Assembly (NCBI GenBank): GCA_905221605.1
Contig: CAJNDS010002013.1
Span: forward strand, 520,377-582,876
DNA: 62,500 nucleotides
Reading direction: 5' to 3'
Origin: Symbiodinium natans
Taxonomy: Eukaryota > Sar > Dinophyceae > Suessiales > Symbiodiniaceae
Below the pieces are notes generated by a model. The model was not told where the DNA came from and did no database searches. It saw only the letters and a program-made list of their open reading frames with translations. Of the stretch, positions 21,266-31,349 are shown one piece after another (the stretch's first letter is position 1; each line of letters begins with the position of its first letter). A program made the translations under genes and the position numbers.

Positions 21266-22417
21266 TTAGGGTTTAGGGTTTAGGGTTTAGAGTTTAGGGT
21301 TTAGGGTTTAGGGCTTAGGATTCGGGGCTTAGGGTTTAGGATTCGGGGTTTGGGGTTTGGGGTTTGGGCTTGAGGGGACGCTAATTTTAGGCTTAGGGTT
21401 TAGTTAGGGGAGAAGGACCCCTGAATTGGGGTTCCGGGGTGTAAGCAGGAAACCTTCCCGAAGCAGGCTTTACTGAGATTTCAGCAGCAATTGCGAACCA
21501 CAGACGAAAGCCGCGACTAGCAACGCCCCGGAGGTGCAGCCCAAGAGGCGCCGACGGATCCGTAGGCTCTCATGAAAGCCTTCGGGTACTCAACCGAGAC
21601 CCTAAGAAACAAAACTCCATGCGAACCCTTTACATTCGCACGCTGTACCTGAAGTTTAAAAAAAAAAAAAACTAAACCCTAAACCCTAAACCCTAACCCC
21701 TCAACCCTAAACCCTAAACCCTAAACCCTAAACCCTAAACCCTAAACCCTAAACCCTAAACCCAAATCCCTAAACCCTAAACCCTACACCTTACACCCAA
21801 AATGCTAAGGAGACCCCTAGCCTGGGGCCCTCGCGGGTGTGTCGATATCTGGGAGCAGAGACAAACTCGGGCGGTGAGTGCACGCGGCCTTGCGGGCGCA
21901 TGTTCCGAGTTTAGGGCGGTCAGGGTTTAGGCATGAGGGTTTAGGGTTTGGGGCTTAGGGTTTAGGCGTTCACTGTGATCAGTTCTTTTCTTTTTTTTTT
22001 GTGGGGGGGCGGGGGGGGGGGGGTGGGTGGGTTGAGTGCAGGGTTTGGTTCTGATTGCAGCTTAACTTGCTCTTGGGTCTAGGGTCTCCCTACACCCTAC
22101 ACCCCTATAATTAAACCCTAAAAAGACCCTATACCCTGAACCCTAAACCCTAACCCTGAGCCCTAAGCATCCCTAGACCCTGAGCTTGAAGGTGCGGGTG
22201 AGGGTTTAAGTAAATGGCACATGCGGTCCGGGCAAGCATCCCGCGCATGCTGCCGTTCAGGTTTCGGATCAGTTTTTTCGGAACCCGTGCAGGGTTTAGG
22301 GTATAGGGTTTAGGAGTTTGTAGAGAAAGCGTACCTTCCCCCCCCCCCCCCCCCCCACCCTTCACCCCCCCGGGCGGAGGAATTTGAAAGGCGAAGGGAT
22401 TCTGAGCAACTCTACTC

Positions 22418-22532
22418 AAGGGGTCGGACTTGTTACAAATAATATTCCCTTACGGTTCCTTTATAACTATATCATAGCAACCCCCCCAAAACCCGACCCG
22501 ATTCAAATTATTAAGGCCCCTATGTTTATCGT
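22418..22532. mobile_element. Family B element, copy B4 (inverted)
   Basis: Opposite orientation: left AAGGGGTCGGACTTGTTACA, right AAATTATTAAGGCCCCTATG. It contains the family phrase AATATTCCCTTACGG in reverse sense. Confidence 0.75.
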
Positions 22533-22978
22533 CTCTTCGGACGGTTGTCTGGCACGCTAGAGGATGTGTGGGTTGTTGTGGTTAAGGGTAGCACTCCTTT
22601 TCTTTTAGCAAGAGACTCAAGATCAAAAGGGGCCCCAAAACCCTAAACCCCAAGCCCCTAAACCTCCTCCAGTCTACAGCTGTGCTGGAAAAGCAGCCCG
22701 CCTACTGGTACCTGTGGGTTCGGACATGTGCGCACCAAGCTCTTCGACTAAGTCTGCCCGAAACCCTAGATCCTAAACCCTTGGTCGCATTTGGGGGCGG
22801 GGGGGGGGGGGCGGTTGTGATCCATTGTCTTGCTAGTCTTCATTGCGGGCACGGGGAGGGCTGAGGAATGAGGGCACCCTCATCCTCACCAAAAGAGAGA
22901 ACCCTTAAACAGTCTGCTCATGCCCTGCGGTGCGTCAACCTGCAAGTTGGTTCTTTGAAGCGGGTCTAGGGGCTGTCC

Positions 22979-23282
22979 CTTAAACCCTAAACCCTAAACC
23001 CTAAACCCTAAACCCTAAACCCTAAACCCTAAACCCTAAACCCTAAACCCTAAACCCTAAACTCTTGGATTGTGGGGGACCCGGTTTGGGACCCTGTTTA
23101 AAGATCCTTGAGGTAGTAGTAGGGCCATGTTAGGAGCATATTAAGGGGGACCTCTTAGGGGTCCAACCTCAGGAGTACGAGTCTTAAACCCTTGAGCCTA
23201 AACCCTGACCCTAAACCCTAAACCCTAAACCCTAAACCCTAAACCCTAAACCCTAAACCCTAAACCCTAAACCCTAAACCCT
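22979..23282. repeat. Two C-strand telomere arrays flanking a G-family element
   Basis: About twelve and ten CCCTAAA units lie either side of the inverted G-family element copy at 23090-23191. Confidence 0.9.
23090..23191. mobile_element. Family G element, copy G2 (inverted, empty-site control)
   Basis: Reverse complement aligns with G1 from GTTTAAGACTCGTAC to the GGATCCTT region and keeps CCCTTAATATGCTCC uninterrupted. Confidence 0.8.
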
Positions 23283-23649
23283 AGAGGCATGCCATGCCTG
23301 CGCTGCCGCAGAGCTGTCTGTGCTTGTTGCCTCGCGCGAGTGCTCTCAGAAGCCGGGGTCCCAAAACCTCAAGCTTCCTCTACACCCAGGGTTTAGGGTT
23401 TAGGGTTTAGGGTTTAGGGTTGAGGGTTGAGGATTTAGGGTTTAGGGTTTAGGGTTGAGGGTTGAGGGTTGAAGGTCTAGGGTTTAGGGTTCACCTAATT
23501 TCGGATCCTTATATAAAGCTGGCAGGAAGGATTGGATGGGATCCCCACTAATTAAGCCATTCACTACAGGTCTTAGGGTTTCCGAAGCCCTTAACCCCAA
23601 ACCCTAATTCCGAATTTTTGAACCCTCAACAACTTCAACAGGGGTTACT

Positions 23650-23916
23650 AGGAGGGCGAGGGCGTCAATCTGCTTCTTCATCTCCGGCGTGAGGCACTTG
23701 TCAATGTCGGTTAGGTTGACTTACGAAGCACCTGCTTGTCGTCCTTCTTCGTCATCGGGTCGTAGAGGGACGGGTCGCTGATGTCAATGCCGTCGCAAGA
23801 AGAACGAGTGTGTTTTTGACTTCCTCTTCGCTGAACTCTGCATCAAGGAGCAACTGCTTCGCTTCATCTTCTTTCTTGCCCTCTGACACGAGCTTCTTTG
23901 CTCTCTCAACCGCCAT
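23650..23916 (-). pseudogene. Frameshifted coding fragment, acidic protein
   Basis: From an ATG at 23916 the minus strand reads MAVERAKKLVSEGKKEDEAK, then QLLLDAEFSEEEVKN, a charged helical start of 54 codons ending at 23752. Protein-like sequence continues in shifted frames: DISDPSLYDPMTKKDDKQVL, then DIDKCLTPEMKKQIDALALL. Two frame breaks in 270 bases indicate a decayed copy, or unusual introns. Family not recognised. Confidence 0.5.
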
Positions 23917-24205
23917 AGCAACCGCTTATCTTGTTTCAGCTATTTGAAGGCTCATGTGCACTTATATAAGTCGGGCGATAAGTACCCGAGATACGGTTGC
24001 GATTATAGTTGCCCTCCTTATAACCCAGCGTATCCATGAGCCTCCAAGTAGCACTACCAACAAACCAGCTGCCAGCGGCTTCACCGGCGGTACGTCTCGT
24101 GCTGCTCATGGCAGTGGAGAAGTAACCCATACACACGTGTCAGTCGAGAGCTCCCCGTGTTTCTTGTTCAGCTTTCGCGTCTCTCTTTGTTGACAACAAA
24201 CCTAT

Positions 24206-24312
24206 CCAAAGGGTCCTAAGTTCCTATATAGTAGAAAGTAGGGTTTCTATAGTAGGCATTACTATTATGGTTTGGGTAAGTGTCCCCCATATAGGTACTT
24301 AGGACCCTTTGG
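24206..24312. mobile_element. Family F element, copy F1
   Basis: About 25-base terminal inverted repeats, CCAAAGGGTCCTAAGTTCCT and CCAAAGGGTCCTAAGTACCT, then TATA. Confidence 0.9.
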
Positions 24313-24694
24313 GCATGATTAGGTCCCTGGAAGGATACGGTAGAGCCCTGATCTCTTTGCTGCGCATCTTCCTGCAGCTTGCTCGGCGCCCTTGCCGGGT
24401 TTGGGGTTTAGGGTTTAGGGTTTGGGGTTTAGGGCTTGCTTGGGGTTTAGGGTTTGGGGTTTAGGGTTTAGGGTCGCAGGCCTGGGTCGGCGTTAAGTAG
24501 GGTTGGTGTAGCAGGGCTAGAGCTTAGCAGGCTTTAGCAAGGCTTACCAGGAGAAACCCCCTTCTCTTGCTAACTATACAGAGTTTAGGGTTTAGGGTTT
24601 AGGGCTTACGATTTAGGATTTGGGGCTATACTGTAATACAGTAGTTCAAGAGCTAACCCAAGTTGAGGTTCTTGAGGGTTTGGGACTTCGGAAT

Positions 24695-24822
24695 TACAAG
24701 GAGGGTCCCCCTTCCTATTCTAACTTTGGTTAAGGGACTTGTACCCGAAATGAGGATCCTTTGAACCCATTTTGGGGTCCTTATAAGTCTACTTTTAACT
24801 AGGGGGGGGGCCCCTCCTTGTA
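24695..24822. mobile_element. Family D element, copy D1
   Basis: TACAAGGAGGGTCCCCC at the left and the inverse of TACAAGGAGGGGCCCC at the right. If the repeat starts at CAAGG, TA flanks both ends. The centre AGGATCCTTTGAACCCATTT is shared with D4. Confidence 0.88.
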
Positions 24823-25012
24823 TAGGGTTTAGGGTTTAGGGTTTAGGGCTTAGGGTTTAGGGTTTCGGGTTTAGGGTTTAGGGCTTAGGGTTCAAAGAGC
24901 TCCGACACACCCGCAACTGGATTGCGGCCAGGATCCTCCTGCACAGTTGGCATAGCTGGCTCCTCCTTCTGCGCCTGAGGGCGCCCCCCCCCTAAGCCCT
25001 AAGCCCTACACC

Positions 25013-25147
25013 TACAAGGGGAGGGGGCCACCCTTAGTTAGAAGTAGAGTTCTGAGGACCCTATCTTGGGTTATGAGGATCCTAAATCAGGTTATAAGTC
25101 CCTTCCTTAACCATAGTTGGTATGTTAAGGGGGCCCCTCCTTAGGTA
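25013..25147. mobile_element. Family D element, copy D2
   Basis: TACAAGGGGAGGGGGCCACC left; right inverse TACCTAAGGAGGGGCCCC. The internal GAGGATCCTAAATCAGGTTA is related to D1. Confidence 0.82.
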
Positions 25148-25455
25148 GACCCGATATATAACTCCAAAGCGCAGAGAATGACAAACAACCTTCGAGCCCC
25201 CTACACCCTGAAGACCTGACCCCAAAACACTACACCCTATAGCCACTTCGTGCACGGTCGTCACCTTTAGCTTCCCACAGCGTTGGCTACCGGTTCAGCC
25301 CTAAACCCTAAACAACCCTGAACCCTGAAACCTGAACCCTGAACCCTGAACCCTAAACCCTGAACCTTAAACCCGAAACCCTAAACCCTGAACCTTAATT
25401 AAACCCTAAACCCTGAACCTTAACCCCGAAACCCTAAACCCTAAACCCGAATCAG

Positions 25456-25509
25456 GAGCTCGGACAGCCGGATGTGTCTTGGCTTAGCAAGCACGGAGCG
25501 CCTCCATCG
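25456..25509 (+). CDS. Candidate exon with splice sites
   Basis: ATCAG acceptor, 54 bases reading ELGQPDVSWLSKHGAPPS, then GTCTGA donor. Confidence 0.3.
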
Positions 25510-25559
25510 GTCTGAGACTATTGGGGTTGCGGTGCAGGCTACCGCAGCCCTAAACCCTA

Positions 25560-27060
25560 AACCCTAAACCGTAAACCCTTAACCCTAAACCCTAACCCCT
25601 AAACCCTAAACCTAAACCCTAAACCCTAAACCCTAAAGCCTAAAGCCTAAAGCCTAAAGCCTAAAGCCTACAGCCTAAAGCCGAAGGACTCGGCAATTAA
25701 ACTCCCCTAAGCCCTACAAAACCCTTAAACCTGGAAACTGGGTAGCCTAGGATCCGAAGCCAAAACATCCGACACGAACCCTAAAAGCCCTGTTTCAGGC
25801 TCGGGGTGCAGTGTCCGCTTGCAAGGCCTTTGCATATCCAAAGCCCATACTTGTTAGGAACTCATGGGAACATACAGATTCTCAGTCACGGGTTCAGGGT
25901 TCTTTTGGTGCCGTCTTTGAGGTTCCACCCCTCCCCCCCCCCCCCCCCCCATGTAACGCAGAAGAGGACCTACACTTTTCTTGATAGTTGGGGCATTGGG
26001 GCTGTTTTGAGCGGAGGTTCCTGGTGACACGGGGTCGGGGCCCCCTGGCAGCTTAAGCCTCCCCCAATTCCCTCACACCTTCGGTTTAGTAGGGCTCAGG
26101 GTTTAGGGTATACCCTAAACCCTAAGCCCGAAATCCCTATAAATCGGGTTTAGGGTCCTAAAACCCAACCCGGACTCTCCTGAGCGCCGCACCGTTCCAT
26201 AGCGACGTTTGCGCCCAGCCAGGACCTGGCCAGACTGAATGCCAGCTGATAGGCGGGTGATTGTTCAGGTTAGGGTTCGGGTTTTTTGGTTGAGGGCTGT
26301 GGGCATTCACTGCCTGGGTTCACAGCTCCAGCGTAAAGGTTGCCGGGTTTAGCGCTTATGCGACAGCTACAGCTAAGGGCACAGAGAGCCCAACCGAGAG
26401 CAACAATCAACCCAACCACATTTCGCTCCATCACTACGCTACCAAGGCCCTAAGCCTAAGCCCTAAGCCCTAAGCCCTAAGCCCTAAGCCCTAAATCCCA
26501 AATCCCAAATCCCAAAACCCTAAACCCTAAACCCTACCCCCCCCCCCCCCCCTCCCCCTAGCTTGGAGTCATCCCTTTTGTCACCCGACGAGTCACGAAA
26601 CGCCCGGTTTTCGGGTTTAGGGCCTAACGGGTTTTAGGGTTCTAGGGCTTAGGGCCAGCTACGACTCCCCATAAGCTCCCGCCATCCCTTTAAAGCTATA
26701 TTCCATAAGAGTTTCGGGTTTGGGGTTTGGGGTTGGGGTTAGGGTTCGGCGAGGTTGGAGATTCAGGACGCTGGCTGCATGCGGGTGATTTAGGGGCTAG
26801 CATACGTTTGGCCCTAAACCCTACACCCTAAACCCAAAACCCTAAACCCAAAACCCTAAACCCCAACTCTTGCAAGTGTAGGTGGCACACATAGGTGGTC
26901 AAGGAGGCCTTGGCCCGAAACCCTAAGCCCCGACAACCCGTAAAGTCCGAGCCCCGCCTAAGCCCCTAACATGGTTTAGTGGGTGTAGGGTTTAGGGTTT
27001 AGGGTTTAGGGTTTAGGGTTTAGGGTTTAGGGTTTAGGGTTTAGGGTTTAGGGTTTAGGG
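25560..27060. other. Repeat-dominated stretch
   Basis: Variant arrays GCCTAAA (25633-25680) and CCCTAAG then CCCAAAT (26455-26515), C runs, and a telomere array from 26993. No supported gene. Confidence 0.55.
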
Positions 27061-27113
27061 CTGAGGGTTTGTTTCTTGCTTCCCGAGGCTCTGCTCTTTC
27101 GTCCTGCTCTCAG

Positions 27114-27180
27114 AAACTTTAGAGCCGCAGCCCTTGTCGGGGCCTCTCCCGCTGGAAGTGATGCGTCCGGAGCCTGACAG
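27114..27180 (+). CDS. Candidate exon with good splice sites
   Basis: Preceded by a pyrimidine-rich tract ending TCTCAG and followed by ACAG-GTGTCT. Its 67 bases read TLEPQPLSGPLPLEVMRP and EPD. Confidence 0.4.
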
Positions 27181-27659
27181 GTGTCTCTCTATAGGGTTTA
27201 GGGTTTAGGGTTTAGGGTTTAGGGTTTAGGGTTAGGGGTTTAGGGTTCAAGTTAGGGTTTAGGTTTAGGGTTTTTGGGTTAGGGGGTTAGGGTTTAGGGT
27301 TTGGGGCTAGGGGCTTTGGAGGCTTGGGGTTCGGATTGAATTATGGGGCAAACAAACCGCTGTCGCACTCTACGTTGACGTCGGCATACCTTTCCACCAT
27401 CACCAATGACGATGCCTAACGAGGGTTCTATACGAATGCAAAGCGGGCAAGTACGACATATCCAAACAGGCACTGAGCATATAACACCCTCATTCCGAAG
27501 CTTTCTACACTCAGGAGGATCTAGACCATGGAGCCATGCCGCATGCCGGACTTCAATCCGACCTGCAATTATACCTTCAACCCCAAACCCTAAACCCCAA
27601 ACCTTAAACCCTAAACCTTAAACCCTCAACCCTAAACCCTAAACCCCAACATGTTGCCA

Positions 27660-28140
27660 TCACACATGTAGTCACCACCTTTTTAGGGAAGCCTTAGCCT
27701 GTCCCCAGCAACCGAAGACATCTACGGGGAGACCTCTCTGTATGTCGAGTACCCAAGGTCCAAACAAAAAAAAACAGCACAGGGGTACACCCCACAGTAA
27801 GCCCTGAACTGCTCGGAGAAGGACTTAAGGACTTACATACGGCTCTGGCAAGATGGGGGGCCAATGTGAGCCACCCTATAGGCTGACAATTAAGTATACC
27901 GAGCCATCGTCGATACACCAACTCCGGATTGCACGCCTCAGGTTTGGGGTCTGCGGTGCTTTTTCGAACCGTGCCCTCGCACGGCTCTGTCGACAGCTCA
28001 AGCAATCGTGGAACGCTGGTGCAGGCTCGCAGGCTGGATCGCGGATGCTTACTCTGGTACGTTTTGCTAGTAACAACCTGTTGATGAAAAGGGTGCCCTG
28101 TTCGGTTAGGGGCTTTCATCAGGGATCCTACCCGTGAAAC
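27660..28140. other. 480-base complex island, coding strand unresolved
   Basis: No telomere repeat. Open frames occur on both strands (141 codons on minus, 94 on plus), overlapping between 27880 and 28080, so stops are depleted in several frames and none can be chosen. Possibly a transposon or gene fragment. Confidence 0.35.
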
Positions 28141-28715
28141 CAGGTACTTCTGAACCCATAGGCCCTACACCCTCAACCCTGAACCCTACGCCCTGCACCC
28201 TAAACCCACTCCCGGGCATCCTAGCTTAAGGTTTAGAGCTTCGGCTTAGCAACCGACTACACCCTAAACCCTAAACCCTAAACCCTATAGACCCTAAACT
28301 ATTAGGGCCCTAAACCTAAACCCTAAACCCTAAACCCTACTCCGAAGGGCTGTGGATCCATGAGCAAGAAAGAGCCTGATGAGGGTGTCTTTGGGCTACA
28401 AGGTGTAGGGGTTTTAGGAGTTTGGGGTCTTTGGGTTTAGGGTTTAGGGTTTGGGGCTTAGGGTTCCCTAATCCACAACTTGACGTCGAAGGTTGTACCC
28501 TAAACCCTAAACCCTAAACCCCTAAACCCCAAACCCTAAACTCAAATCAATCCCTAAACTTGGGCCCCGTCTTAGCCCCCGAACCCTAAACCCCAAACCC
28601 TGAACCCTTATCCCCAAAACCCGAAACCCTACACCCCTGAAATTATTAACCCCCCCCCCGAATGCACAGCCATCCGCACCCAACTTCATGGGCTGCTTTC
28701 ACTTGCACCGTGTGA

Positions 28716-28822
28716 CTACTGTTTGCTTATGAACCCCACAAATGTAAGACTTGTTCTTTATGAGGGCAATATAGGGATTAGTGTTTTTTTAATTTTGTCG
28801 GGGGTTCTTAAGCAAATAGTAG
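28716..28822. mobile_element. Family A element, copy A3
   Basis: Ends CTACTGTTTGCTTATGAACC and inverse of CTACTATTTGCTTAAGAACC. Flanks GTGA and GCGA. The centre reads ATAGGGATTAGT. A candidate exon with good splice sites starts 11 bases beyond its right end. Confidence 0.85.
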
Positions 28823-28833
28823 GCGAGGTTCAG

Positions 28834-28914
28834 GTCACTTCTGACGAGGGTGTCACGGCATGCGGGCGCCTGCGGAGAGTACTCTTGCTTTTTCTTGCTG
28901 GTGCTTCAGGCGGA
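28834..28914 (+). CDS. Candidate exon, membrane-like, GTGAGT donor
   Basis: CAG acceptor at 28831-28833, exactly 27 codons, then a consensus GTGAGT. It reads VTSDEGVTACGRLRR then VLLLFLAGASGG, a basic-flanked hydrophobic stretch, too short for a sure membrane helix. Sits 11 bases beyond element A3. Confidence 0.42.
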
Positions 28915-29053
28915 GTGAGTATAGGGACGACTTCTCTCTCCTCTACTCCCCAACCCAAAGCCCTCAAGCCCTAGCCCCGTCCCCTTAACCACTAAACTTA
29001 GGATGTTGGCTTCCCCCTCCGCCAACCCTAAACCCTAAACCCTAAACCATAAT

Positions 29054-29137
29054 AAAATCTTAAGCGAACCTGGAGAGCTTTCAGGTGGGAAGAAGAAGGG
29101 CCAGTTACTTGCATCCAAGGATACGAAGGAAGAGGGT
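29054..29137 (+). CDS. Candidate exon, Lys/Gly-rich
   Basis: KILSEPGELSGGKKKGQLLA then SKDTKEEG between two telomere tracts. Confidence 0.38.
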
Positions 29138-29149
29138 TTAGGGTTTGGG

Positions 29150-29392
29150 GTTTACCTGAAGGCTCCAATGTCGTTCCTTTTCTCGGGCTCGGTTTACGGG
29201 AGTCTAGCCAGTCTAGCATGCCACCCCAAAAGGCACCACATAGAAGCCTTCACGTAGAGTTACTTCCGATTTGGCAAAGCCCGGTACGTAACTTCGGCTG
29301 CAACGGCCTTGGCCCTCCCTACATCCGTTTCTGGCGAAACCCTGAGCCGTCTGATAACCCACTCCCCCTCCTCCCCCAAGAACCAAGCAGGC
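29150..29392 (+). CDS. Candidate exon pair
   Basis: 29150-29210 reads APMSFLFSGSVYGSLASLAC in one frame. From 29218 another frame reads HRSLHVELLPIWQSPVRN and GLGPPYIRFWRNPEPSDN up to a GCCAG-GTGACT donor-like site. Confidence 0.28.
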
Positions 29393-30057
29393 CAGGTGAC
29401 TATACAAACATAAATAAATCTGTGTATATATATATATGTATATCTACCAATGAAATATATAGACATACAAATTCACGCCAAAACATGCGTAACGATGAGT
29501 TTTTCTGTATATACCCTGAACCCTTTCAAGCCTGAAACCCGCGATATTTTGGGGGAATGGGGCCCAGACCCTAAACCCTAAACCCTAAACCCTACACCCT
29601 AAATCCTAAACCCTAAACCCTAACCCTAAACCCTGAACCCTAACCCCTCAACCCTCAACCCTAAACCCTAAACCCTAAACCCTAAACCTCCATGAACCAG
29701 GGCTTCCTGGAGGCTTGACCTCGAGCTCCTCCACCGTGTCGAACTCAAACCCTTGGCGGGTTGTGAGGGCTTTGGGGCCTTGGTCTAAACTCCTGTAGCC
29801 CTAAACCCTAAACCCTAAACCCCTAAAACCCTAAACCCCTGAACCCCCCGACCCTAGACCCTAACCCCCCTAACCCTAGACCTTGGGGCTTTTTTGGGGC
29901 TGATGTTGAAGCTTTAAAGTGTGTACATGGGCGGTTCTTGGCCGTGGCTTGTCCTTCTGAGTGCCTCCAGAACCCAAGCCCTGAAATTCTGCAGGCGCCT
30001 CCGAGACCCTCAAATGTGAGTTTAGGGTTTAGGGTGTAGGGTTTAGGGTTTAGGGTG

Positions 30058-30175
30058 CCTATTCTTTGTTTAAGAAAATTCAAAAAAAAAACAATCGTCA
30101 TCAGATTGCCCTTCTATGGAAGAGGAAGAATTAAGAACATTCCATTTAGGGGGGGTGTTCGTAACAAAATAGTAG
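30058..30175. mobile_element. Family A element, copy A7 (diverged)
   Basis: Left CCTATTCTTTGTTTAAGAAA, right inverse CTACTATTTTGTTACGAACA. The ends match the family at most positions; the centre is not alignable. Confidence 0.5.
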
Positions 30176-30702
30176 TTTGGGCTTCAGGCTTCAGACTTTG
30201 GGGTTTAGGCGCTCGGCTTTCGGCGTTAGGCTTTCTAGGGCCCCAATCATTTTTCGAGGCGCTCGTCGCTCATCCAGCTCATGTCGTACACGGGCCCATC
30301 GCTTTGTAGCGACTTCCTGGTGGTTTATTGGGGCTTCCGATGTCGTTGCAGGGAATCAACGGTTTTTTTTTTTGGGGGGGGGGGGGGTTCCTGGGGAGTT
30401 TGGCTCAAGGTTTCGTACCCACGTGAAGAACTGATGCCCAGGGATGTTGCTCTGGCTTGAGGGTGTTGGGCTTTGGCATGCCGGAGTTGGTAATGGGGGG
30501 GGGGGGGGGGAGGCACGGGACTAGGGCACTTGATGATTACAACCCTACCTACATACCCTATGAACCGATAGGGTGTGGTCGCCGAAACCCCAACCTGCAA
30601 CATTTGCAGGACATGGGTTTTCAAGTCCCCCTGAACCCTGAACCCTGAACCATGAACCCTAAACCCTGGACCCATTGGAGGGGGGGGGGGGGGGGGGGGG
30701 GG

Positions 30703-30822
30703 GCAACCCAGGTACGGACGGTTCGGGCTTTAAACTGTAGTTTAGGAGCTCAAATCGGCTTGAGTCCCCTGACTTTTGTTTTCGGTTGCTTAGGCCCAAA
30801 ACCCCCAGAACTGGGTGTAGGG
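30703..30822 (+). CDS. Candidate exon
   Basis: After a 24-base G run: ATQVRTVRALNCSLGAQIGL and SPLTFVFGCLGPKPPELG. Open to the next telomere tract. Confidence 0.3.
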
Positions 30823-30832
30823 TTCAGGGTTT

Positions 30833-30943
30833 AGGGTTTAGGGTTTAGGGTTTAGGGTGTAGGGTGTAGGGTTTAGGGTTTAGGGTTTAGGGTTTAGGGT
30901 TTAGGGTTTAGGGTTTAGGGTTTAGGGTTTAGGGTTTAGGGTT
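30833..30943. repeat. Telomere-type array (TTTAGGG)n
   Basis: About fifteen heptamers, two of them TGTAGGG. It immediately precedes a unique island with a 59-codon frame. Confidence 0.95.
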
Positions 30944-30964
30944 TCCTGAGCCCAAGCAGATACG

Positions 30965-31144
30965 ATGACGATTTTCGAACTCTGTAAACCCTACACGTTT
31001 GGCAACCCTAAACAGAAGAAATTTGAACAGAGCCCCGCAAAAGAACATAAGCAAAAGGATGTCCTTCTTGGCCTCAAAGCCCCCGAACCCCCCCCAACCT
31101 TGCCAGTCCTGAATGAGGGAATTACGGGATATCCCGTCATATAA
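30965..31144 (+). CDS. Small open frame, 59 codons
   Basis: ATG to TAA inside one 360 bp island: MTIFELCKPYTFGNPKQKKF, EQSPAKEHKQKDVLLGLKAP, then a Pro-rich acidic end. A second plus frame (31113-31310, with LLRTCLGHRIPKSYEEQVGK) overlaps its end, so the two may be one product split by an intron or frameshift. Confidence 0.4.
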   Translation: MTIFELCKPYTFGNPKQKKFEQSPAKEHKQKDVLLGLKAPEPPPTLPVLNEGITGYPVI

Positions 31145-31349
31145 CCTGTTGAGAACTTGTCTAGGGCACCGAATTCCCAAATCCTACGAAGAACAAGTAG
31201 GCAAGACCCCTAAGACCCGACAAGCCCGATATCAAAACGACACTCAATTTCCAGCACAAACCCATAGGAATCCTCAAGCATTTCCCAGAAGCACCTTTCG
31301 AGCCCCCTAAACCCTAAACCCTAAACCCTAAACCCTACACCCTACACCC

